Part shown: positions 1 to 4,537 of the stretch, in pieces
Layout: each line of letters starts with the position of its first letter
Position numbering within the stretch: position 1 is the stretch's first letter
Source: Palsa-459 sp035510855
GTDB lineage: Bacteria > Actinomycetota > Acidimicrobiia > Acidimicrobiales > RAAP-2
Direction of reading: 5' to 3'
DNA: 10,229 nt
Assembly: GCA_035510855.1 (NCBI GenBank)
Contig: DATKGG010000029.1
Span: forward strand, 1 to 10,229
The notes under the pieces: generated by a model
Told to the model about the DNA's origin: nothing
Databases searched by the model: none
Seen by the model: the letters and a program-made list of their open reading frames with translations, nothing else
Position numbers and translations under genes: made by a program

Positions 1-10
1 GTCTGATTCC

Positions 11-25
11 TGACCCAACTGGTCA
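11..25. repeat. Short inverted repeat at the left edge
   Basis: TGACC (11-15) and GGTCA (21-25) are exact reverse complements separated by 5 bp. The repeat lies just past the stop of the DoxX gene, which ends at 57. An AT-rich patch (27-32, reading TAATAT on the minus strand) sits beside it and could be a -10 box for a minus-strand gene off the left edge. It could instead be a weak 3' hairpin or an operator. A 5-bp arm is short enough to arise by chance. The rest of 1-56 shows no gene. Confidence 0.25.
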
Positions 26-56
26 CATATTACCCGGGTCGGCGTGGGCTATGACC

Positions 57-587
57 TCAGGTCGTTGGTCTTGGTGGCCGCCACACGGCGAGCAGCTGGA
101 GCGTGGCGCCGCCGAGACCAAGGATGACCGCGGTCACGAGACCCACGATGCTCGAGTGCGGCCAGACGTCCAAGGCGTGGTCGAGCGACCACGACCCCGG
201 TCCGAGCGCGCCAAGGGCGCCCGCGACCACCGCGATCATGAGGCAGTACTCAATGCCCTGGCCCGGCCGGAAGACGAAGAACCCGTTGTTGCGATGCACC
301 GTCACGATCGCGACGACCATGAGCGCCATGAGCGCGCCCGCGGCGAGCGGCGTGAGCAGGCCCAGCACGAGCAGGGTGCCGGCGCCCACCTCGGTCGTCG
401 CCGCGGCCAGCGCGTTGATCCTGCCGGGCCGCATGCCGATCGACTCGAACCACTTCGCGGTGCCCTCGATGCGGCCGCCGCCGAAGAACTTGTTCAGGCC
501 GTGGACGGCGATCATCCCGCCGAACGTCCCGCGCAGCGCCAACAGCGCGAGATTCGCGATGGTCGCATCATGGCTGGCTCCGAGCAT
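57..587 (-). CDS. DoxX family integral membrane protein
   Basis: A small polytopic inner-membrane protein of the DoxX/DoxD-like family, 176 residues from the start chosen here. Family members are linked to membrane redox or thiol stress systems and to terminal quinol oxidase subunits, but the role of this one cannot be assigned. The sequence shows four or five hydrophobic helices (roughly residues 10-30, 57-78, 80-97, 110-130 and 147-167). Family-typical features are an early Arg followed by GG...HGLNKFFGG, the WFESIGM segment, EVGAGTLLVLGLLTPLAAG, and HRNNGFF before the last helices. An in-frame ATG at 593 would give 178 residues. I prefer the ATG at 587 because the purine run AGGGGG (594-599) abuts the first ATG but lies 6 nt ahead of the second. 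The gene follows the JAMM protease gene on the same strand after about 48 bp, so co-transcription is likely. Confidence 0.85.
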   Translation of the reverse strand: MLGASHDATIANLALLALRGTFGGMIAVHGLNKFFGGGRIEGTAKWFESIGMRPGRINALAAATTEVGAGTLLVLGLLTPLAAGALMALMVVAIVTVHRNNGFFVFRPGQGIEYCLMIAVVAGALGALGPGSWSLDHALDVWPHSSIVGLVTAVILGLGGATLQLLAVWRPPRPTT

Positions 588-635
588 GTGCATCCCCCTG
601 TTTCTCGCCGACGCCGCGAGCTGCGGCGCCGACCA

Positions 636-1028
636 CTAGGCCAGCTCCACCGGCTCTTGGCCGACGTTGCCCTCGACGATCCGGAACGACCGGACCACCG
701 GCTCGAAGTGGCGGAGTGAGATCACCACCCAGTGCCAGTCCGGATCGACGGCGGCGGCGACGTCGGTCGCTGAGGGCCAGGCGTCCGTGTGGGTGTGGGA
801 GTGGAACGCGCCCACCACCTCGAGGCCCCGCTCGCGCGCGTCGCGGTCGACGGCGAGGTGGTCCTTCGGGTCGACCTCGTAGAGGACGGCCGATCCCGCC
901 GCGTTGCGCGTGCCGACAACGTCGACGACCGAGTCGCCGCTCGAACCAAGGAGTAGCCCGCAGCCCTCGAGCGGCAGCGCGGACAGGCAGTGCGCGACCA
1001 TCCGGTCGCGCACGTCGACGGTCAGCAT
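636..1028 (-). CDS. JAMM/MPN+ (Mov34, M67 type) zinc metalloprotease
   Basis: A stand-alone JAMM domain protein of 130 residues. JAMM proteases hydrolyse (iso)peptide bonds next to small beta-grasp proteins. The actinobacterial Mec+ type releases cysteine from the sulfur carrier CysO. The full metal-site pattern is visible: a glutamate in LPLEGCGLLLG (Glu21), then H-x-H (His76, His78), seven residues, Ser86, two residues, Asp89. The canonical HSHP reads HSHT here. The length matches small bacterial JAMM proteins. The reading frame stays open upstream through the opposing smpB gene. ATG 1028 is chosen because the JAMM fold starts there and because it leaves a gap for divergent promoters. ATG 1079 (17 residues longer) is possible. 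No Shine-Dalgarno is seen at either start. No CysO- or CysM-like gene is in the window, so the substrate is unknown. It is likely co-transcribed with the DoxX gene. Confidence 0.85.
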   Translation of the reverse strand: MLTVDVRDRMVAHCLSALPLEGCGLLLGSSGDSVVDVVGTRNAAGSAVLYEVDPKDHLAVDRDARERGLEVVGAFHSHTHTDAWPSATDVAAAVDPDWHWVVISLRHFEPVVRSFRIVEGNVGQEPVELA

Positions 1029-1085
1029 CAGCACGCACAGAGCGTACCGACGGGTCGCGTCCAGACCCGGCTCTACCATGCTGGC
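1029..1085. promoter_or_regulatory. Divergent promoter region between JAMM gene and smpB
   Basis: This 57-bp gap separates two divergent start codons. TACCAT (1074-1079) on the plus strand is a plausible -10 box only 6 bp before the smpB ATG, so the smpB transcript could be leaderless. On the minus strand TACGCT (1046-1041) lies 12 bp before the JAMM ATG. No convincing -35 hexamer goes with either. Neither gene has a Shine-Dalgarno, which is consistent with leaderless starts, common in actinobacteria. The assignment is inferred from position and weak box matches. Confidence 0.4.
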
Positions 1086-1610
1086 ATGGCGAGGGCGAAG
1101 CGGACGATCGCACGTCGAGAGGCGGCGAAGGAGGCCGCCCGTGGGACGGATCGGACCGTCGCGACCAACCGGCGTGCGCGTCACGAGTACGAGATCCTCG
1201 ACCGGATCGAGTGCGGCATCGTGCTGCAGGGCAGCGAGGTCAAGTCGCTCCGCGAGGGGACGGCCCAGATCGCCGATGGGTACGCGCGGGTCGACGACGG
1301 CGAGCTGTGGCTGCTCGCGACCCACATCCCGCCGTGGAAGACGGGGGTCGGCTTCTCCGCGCACGACCCGGACCGGCGCCGCAAGCTGCTCGTGCATCGC
1401 CGACAGGTGGACGAGCTGCTGGGGCGCACGAGGGCCCAGCCGCTCACGCTCATCCCGCTGCGCGTCTACTTCTCGGGCGGCAAGGTGAAGGTCGAGCTCG
1501 CCGTCGCCAAGGGCAAGAAGCTCTACGACCGGCGCCAGGACCTCGCCAAGCGCGACGCGGAGCGCGACATGGCCCGCGCCCTTCGGGGCGCCGAGCGCGC
1601 CGGTCCGTGA
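1086..1610 (+). CDS. smpB: SsrA-binding protein SmpB
   Basis: The small RNA-binding partner of tmRNA in trans-translation. It carries tmRNA into the A site of ribosomes stalled on broken mRNA, with its C-terminal tail in the empty mRNA channel. The 174-residue product shows the family signatures in order: NRRARHEYEIL (about 28-38), GIVLQGSEVKSLREG (44-58), the YARV...GELWL...HIPPW block (67-84), HDPDRRRKLLVHRR (93-106), LTLIPLRVYFSGGKVKVELA (120-139) and KGKKLYDRR (142-150). A basic tail follows. It is slightly longer than the usual ~160 residues because of a basic, Ala/Arg/Lys-rich extension of about 27 residues ahead of the core. ATG 1086 is the first start after the divergent JAMM gene; no Shine-Dalgarno is seen. 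Its RNA partner ssrA begins 104 bp downstream on the same strand, which supports the call. Confidence 0.97.
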   Translation: MARAKRTIARREAAKEAARGTDRTVATNRRARHEYEILDRIECGIVLQGSEVKSLREGTAQIADGYARVDDGELWLLATHIPPWKTGVGFSAHDPDRRRKLLVHRRQVDELLGRTRAQPLTLIPLRVYFSGGKVKVELAVAKGKKLYDRRQDLAKRDAERDMARALRGAERAGP

Positions 1611-1680
1611 GCCGATGCGTCAACTCACCGCTTCTTCATCGACGCGGGCACCCGACGGCGGCGATGAACCGTCGCATGGG

Positions 1681-1709
1681 TAAGATGACATCGCGGTGCG
1701 GAACCGCAC
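1681..1709 (+). promoter_or_regulatory. Candidate ssrA promoter -10 and leader palindrome
   Basis: The 104-bp spacer between smpB and ssrA holds TAAGAT (1681-1686), a fair -10 hexamer 34 bp before the mature tmRNA 5' end. This would give a short 5' leader removed by RNase P. No clear -35 is seen. Within the leader, GTGCGG (1696-1701) and CCGCAC (1704-1709) form a perfect 6-bp inverted repeat around AA, ending 5 bp before the mature RNA. It could be a processing hairpin or an operator. Further upstream, CGACGG (1653-1658) and CCGTCG (1669-1674) form another 6-bp inverted repeat after the smpB stop. It has no T-tract, so a terminator role is doubtful. Read-through from smpB is equally possible. 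Confidence 0.35.
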
Positions 1710-1714
1710 GACAC

Positions 1715-2065
1715 GGGGGTGAATGGTCTCGACGTTGGTCGTCGATGTGGGAGAAGCGAGCCGTGGTCTCCGGAGCCACGTTAAAGAGCCGGAACAAACA
1801 AACAAACGCCGAGCCTCAGCTCGCGCTCGCTGCCTAGGGCAGCGATGTCCACCTGGTCCCAGCCCTACGGACCAGCCAACGGGCATCATGAAGTAGGGCT
1901 TACCTCGAACCAGTGCCGATGGGGCGCGAGGGACAACTAAATCGGATACGGGGCGTCGACGCCGTCGACAGCAGCGACGCCCCCGACAATCCCCTGTCGA
2001 CTGCGCTCGGAGAAGGCCCACGGAGAACCCAGCGGACGCGGGTTCGATACCCGCCACCTCCACCA
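1715..2065 (+). ncRNA. ssrA: transfer-messenger RNA (tmRNA)
   Basis: A one-piece tmRNA of 351 nt that acts as alanyl-tRNA and as a short mRNA on stalled ribosomes. The 5' end GGGGGUG (1715-1721) pairs with CACCUCC (2055-2061) as the 7-bp acceptor stem, one G-U included, followed by A and an encoded CCA (2063-2065). The T arm is GCGGG/UUCGAUA/CCCGC, and the 5' part resembles the bacterial consensus (GGUCUCGACG). The tag frame ends ...AEPQLALAA with TAG at 1835-1837. That stop is the loop of a perfect 7-bp hairpin (CGCUGCC 1828-1834, GGCAGCG 1838-1844), the helix 5 arrangement of known tmRNAs. A likely first pseudoknot pairs CGUGG (1762-1766) with CCACG (1776-1780) and UCCGG (1769-1773) with CCGGA (1789-1793). 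After it comes a single-stranded AAAC-repeat run. The resume codon is best placed at GCC 1808. A 9-bp inverted repeat (1950-1958 with 1975-1983) is probably part of a later pseudoknot. Confidence 0.95.
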
Positions 2066-2076
2066 CAGACGAATCC

Positions 2077-2101
2077 GCCCCGGGGGCCCCCGCCTCCGGG
2101 C
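2077..2101. terminator. GC-rich hairpin between convergent ssrA and CoA-transferase genes
   Basis: Just after the tmRNA 3' end, GGGGGC (2082-2087) can pair with GCCTCC (2092-2097) around a CCCC loop, with one G-U pair. A perfect GGGGGCCCCC palindrome overlaps it. The element lies in the 50-bp gap where ssrA and the CoA-transferase operon converge, the expected place for a terminator serving one or both. There is no T-tract on the plus strand, so it is not a classical intrinsic terminator. Some high-GC bacteria use hairpins without U-tracts. Confidence 0.4.
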
Positions 2102-2115
2102 ACACTGCGACTTGT

Positions 2116-2763
2116 TCAGGAGCCCTCGAGGTCGACCTCGAAGGACGGCTCCGTCGCGTCGCGGACGTCCTCGAGCGTCACGCCTGGGGCAATCTCGCGA
2201 AGCACGAGTCCGGACTCCGTCACGTCGAGCACCGCGAGGTCGGTGATGATCCGGTGCACGCACGCCCTCCCCGTCATCGGGAGCGTGCAGCGCTCGACGA
2301 TCTTGGCGCCGCCGTCCTTCGCGACGTGCTCCATCATCACGATCACCCGCCGCGCGCCGTGGACGAGGTCCATCGCCCCGCCCATGCCCTTCACGACCTT
2401 GCCGGGGATCATCCAGTTGGCGAGGTCCCCCGACCGCGAGACCTGCATCGCCCCGAGGACCGCCACGTCGACGTGGCCGCCGCGGATCATCGCGAACGAG
2501 GTCGCCGAGTCGAAGAACGACGCCCCCGGAAGCACCGTCACCGTCTCTTTGCCCGCGTTGATGAGGTCGGGGTTCACCTCGTCCTCGGTCGGATACGGCC
2601 CGACACCGAGCACCCCGTTCTCCGAGTGCACCACGACGGTGATGTCCGCCGGCACATAGTTCGGCACGAGCGTCGGCAGCCCGATCCCGAGGTTCACGTA
2701 CTGGCCGTCCACGAACTCGAGCGCAACCCGGGCCGCGAGCTCCTCGCGCGTCCGCGGCGTCAC
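2116..2763 (-). CDS. scoB: 3-oxoacid CoA-transferase subunit B
   Basis: The beta subunit of a heteromeric class I CoA-transferase, which moves CoA from a donor such as succinyl-CoA to a 3-oxoacid such as acetoacetate or 3-oxoadipate through a glutamyl-CoA intermediate. It has 215 residues, the usual size. Visible signatures are NLGIGLPTL (24-32), the catalytic SENG motif (Glu48 in HSENGVLG), NPDLINAGKETVTVLPGASFFDS (64-86), GAMQVS (104-109), GDLANWMIPGK (112-122) and KGMGGAMDLV (125-134). The start is GTG at 2763. Its first bases overlap the TGA stop of the alpha subunit as GTGA, a 4-bp overlap typical of translational coupling, and the conserved fold begins here. The frame stays open far upstream, but that stretch is an antisense-like shadow of the alpha-subunit gene. 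ScoB, AtoA and PcaJ type enzymes are not reliably told apart by eye, so substrate is uncertain. Confidence 0.93.
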   Translation of the reverse strand: MTPRTREELAARVALEFVDGQYVNLGIGLPTLVPNYVPADITVVVHSENGVLGVGPYPTEDEVNPDLINAGKETVTVLPGASFFDSATSFAMIRGGHVDVAVLGAMQVSRSGDLANWMIPGKVVKGMGGAMDLVHGARRVIVMMEHVAKDGGAKIVERCTLPMTGRACVHRIITDLAVLDVTESGLVLREIAPGVTLEDVRDATEPSFEVDLEGS

Positions 2764-3506
2764 GAGCGTACGGTCCGGCGCTCGACGCGCTTCTCCGCGT
2801 CCGGGGTGTGCACGACTCGCTGCACGAAGATCCCCGGGGTGTGCACGCACATGGGGTCGAGCTCCCCGGGCTCGACGAGGACCTCGACCTCGGCGATCGT
2901 GACCCGACCGGCAGCCGCGCAGAGCGGGTTGAAGTTCTGCGCGCTCATCTCGTAGACGAGGTTCCCGAGCCGGTCCCCGTACCGAGCGTGCACCAGGGCG
3001 AAGTCGGTCCGGATGGCCCGCTCGAGCACGTAGACGGCGCCATTGAACTCGCGGGTCTCCTTGGGCGGCGACGCCACGGCGATGCCGCCAGCGCCGTCGT
3101 AGCGCCAGGGCAAGCCGCCCGTCTCGACGTCGGTGCCGACACCCGCCGGCGTGAAGAAGGCGGGAATGCCCGCCCCTCCGGCTCGGAGGCGCTCGGCGAG
3201 CGTGCCCTGGGGAACCAGCTCCACTTCGAGCTCGCCCGCGAGGAACTGCCGCTCGAACTCCTTGTTCTCGCCGACGTAGGAGCCGGTCGTCCGTGCGATG
3301 CGCTTCGCGAACAGGAGGATCCCGAGCCCCCACTCGTCGACTCCGCAGTTGTTGGAGACCGTCTCGAGCCGAGCAACGCCGCGGGCGTGCAGCGCCTCGA
3401 TGAGTGACGACGGCACGCCGCACAGACCGAATCCCCCGACCGCGAGCGACGCGCCATCGGCAACGTCCGCGATCGCCTCGGCGGGTGACGACACGACCTT
3501 GTCCAT
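2760..3506 (-). CDS. scoA: 3-oxoacid CoA-transferase subunit A
   Basis: The alpha subunit of the same heterotetrameric CoA-transferase; it supplies the CoA-binding half. It has 248 residues, slightly longer than the usual ~230 because of a charged C-terminal tail (DAEKRVERRTVRS). Family signatures are GGFGLCGVP (24-32), SNNCG (51-55), the YVGENKEFERQFLAGELEVE block (77-96), LVPQGTLAERLRAGGAGIPA (97-116), FFTPAGVGT (117-125), the KETREFNG segment (about 149-156) and AQNFNPLCAAA (about 189-199). It starts at ATG 3506 (MDKVV), a typical start for the family. No good Shine-Dalgarno precedes it. It is first in a two-gene operon and its stop overlaps the start of the beta-subunit gene. A divergent FAH-family gene lies upstream. 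Confidence 0.93.
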   Translation of the reverse strand: MDKVVSSPAEAIADVADGASLAVGGFGLCGVPSSLIEALHARGVARLETVSNNCGVDEWGLGILLFAKRIARTTGSYVGENKEFERQFLAGELEVELVPQGTLAERLRAGGAGIPAFFTPAGVGTDVETGGLPWRYDGAGGIAVASPPKETREFNGAVYVLERAIRTDFALVHARYGDRLGNLVYEMSAQNFNPLCAAAGRVTIAEVEVLVEPGELDPMCVHTPGIFVQRVVHTPDAEKRVERRTVRS

Positions 3507-3670
3507 CTAGCGAACCGGGCAGCGTGCCGACTGCGATGCGCGCGGGAGCGTCAAGGACGCGACCTTACTGCGCACCCGTGCGATGGCTCGCTGGGGCTAG
3601 CGTGCCCGCGCAACGCGGGTGCGGCGGCGACGCGGCGTGCTCGGCTCCCCGCTCGATCAAGGAGGACCAG
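3507..3670. promoter_or_regulatory. Divergent intergenic region, scoA / FAH-family gene
   Basis: This 164-bp spacer must hold promoters for both directions. Toward scoA, TTGACG (minus strand, 3554-3549) is a good -35 match, but no clear -10 lies at the right distance. Toward the FAH-family gene, TAGCGT (3598-3603) fits the loose actinobacterial TANNNT -10. Right after it, CCCGCG (3605-3610) and CGCGGG (3614-3619) form a perfect hairpin around CAA. It could be a 5' leader hairpin or an operator allowing coordinated control of both units. Promoter boxes are weak matches by eye. Confidence 0.4.
3659..3665 (+). promoter_or_regulatory. Strong Shine-Dalgarno for FAH-family gene
   Basis: AAGGAGG is a near-perfect anti-16S match 5 nt before ATG 3671. 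It fixes the start of the FAH-family gene against upstream in-frame alternatives, which would extend the frame through the divergent spacer. It stands out because most other starts in this window have no visible Shine-Dalgarno. Confidence 0.85.
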
Positions 3671-4522
3671 ATGCGCATTGCCAACGTGGACGGCCGGCTG
3701 ACGCTCCTCGTGCACGACGGCGCCGTCGACGTGGCGTCGGCGAGCGACGGGCGCTTCGACTCGGACCCGGCTCGCTGCTTCGAACGGTTCAAGGAGCTGG
3801 GCCAATGGGCCGCGGACGTCGACGCGCCACTCGAGCCGTTTGACGAGATGACGGCAGGTCCCCCAAGCCCGGCTCCCCGACAGATCTTCGGCATCGGTCT
3901 CAACTACGTGGACCACGCCGCGGAATCGGGAGTCGACCTGCCGGCGGCGCCGCTCGTCTTTCCGAAGTTCGCGAGCTCGCTCACCGGCGCGTCCGCGCAC
4001 GTGCAGCTCCCCCAGGGCTCCGTTGACTGGGAGGTGGAGATCGTCGTGGTGATCGGCGAGGTTGCGCGATTCGTCGACACCGCGCGCGCGTGGGACGTCG
4101 TTGCCGGGTTGAGCGTCGGCCAGGACCTCAGCGAGCGCGAGCTCCAGTGGAGCGGACCGGCCCCGCAGTTCGGGCTCTCCAAGTCGCTCCCGGGATTCTC
4201 GCCGATGGGTCCATGCCTCGTCACGCCCGACGAGTTCGACGACCCCAACGAGCTCGTGCTCGGCTGCGAGCTCAATGGTGAGCCGGTGCAGCGGGGGCGG
4301 AGCACCGACATGGTGTTCTCCGTGCCCGAGCTCATCGCCTACCTCTCGGGCATCGTGACGCTGCTTCCCGGTGACGTCATCTACACCGGCACGCCGGCGG
4401 GCGTCGGTGCGGGGCGCAAGCCCCCGAGGTTTCTGCGAGCAGGCGACGACCTGCGCAGCTGGGTAGAGGGAATCGGGGCGATCACCCAGACCTTCGCGGC
4501 ACCCTCGAAAGCGCCTGGGTGA
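3671..4522 (+). CDS. Fumarylacetoacetate hydrolase (FAH) superfamily protein
   Basis: A cytosolic metal-dependent enzyme of the FAH superfamily, which cleaves or isomerises C-C bonds in 2-oxo or 2,4-dioxo acids (acylpyruvate hydrolase, 2-hydroxyhepta-2,4-diene-1,7-dioate isomerase, oxaloacetate decarboxylase or fumarylacetoacetate hydrolase activity). The 283 residues comprise a short N-terminal domain (1-70) and the FAH fold. Motifs are IFGIGLNYVDHAAESG (72-87), PLVFPKFASSLTG (94-106), DWEVEIVVVIG with metal-ligand candidates Glu121 and Glu123, GQDLSERELQ with Asp152, KSLPGFSPMGP (171-181) and GDVIYTGTPAGVG (234-246). Size and motifs match the short HHDD-isomerase/acylpyruvase branch rather than the ~420-residue true FAH. 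The gene is divergent from the CoA-transferase operon and converges on gltD with 15 bp between stops. The fold is sure; the substrate is not. Confidence 0.93.
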   Translation: MRIANVDGRLTLLVHDGAVDVASASDGRFDSDPARCFERFKELGQWAADVDAPLEPFDEMTAGPPSPAPRQIFGIGLNYVDHAAESGVDLPAAPLVFPKFASSLTGASAHVQLPQGSVDWEVEIVVVIGEVARFVDTARAWDVVAGLSVGQDLSERELQWSGPAPQFGLSKSLPGFSPMGPCLVTPDEFDDPNELVLGCELNGEPVQRGRSTDMVFSVPELIAYLSGIVTLLPGDVIYTGTPAGVGAGRKPPRFLRAGDDLRSWVEGIGAITQTFAAPSKAPG

Positions 4523-4537
4523 GTCGCGCCGGACGGC

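Noticed and set aside
51..719. Plus-strand open frames of 178-222 codons opposite the DoxX gene.
   Set aside because: The minus-strand product has clear membrane helices and DoxX motifs; the plus-strand products are charged, low-complexity shadows.
1653..1674. Inverted repeat CGACGG/CCGTCG after smpB as a terminator.
   Set aside because: It has a 10-nt loop, only 6 bp of stem and no T-tract, so termination before ssrA cannot be supported.
716..1837. Long plus-strand open frame (373 codons) spanning the JAMM gene, smpB and the first part of ssrA.
   Set aside because: It is Arg/Pro-rich shadow coding in high-GC DNA and overlaps smpB in another frame. Only its last codons mean anything, as the tmRNA tag frame.
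1620..2105. Minus-strand frames of 67-161 codons covering the smpB-gltB side of ssrA, with an apparent VAGIEPASAGFSVG segment.
   Set aside because: They are antisense to the tmRNA. The segment resembles the spurious peptides often annotated opposite tRNA-like T arms, and it is not a real gene.
2116..3423. Possible fusion protein of 435 codons containing the CoA-transferase beta subunit with a long N-terminal extension.
   Set aside because: The upstream part is low-complexity Arg/Ala-rich sequence lying in another frame of the well-conserved alpha-subunit gene. The GTG at 2763 starts exactly at the beta-subunit fold with a GTGA overlap.
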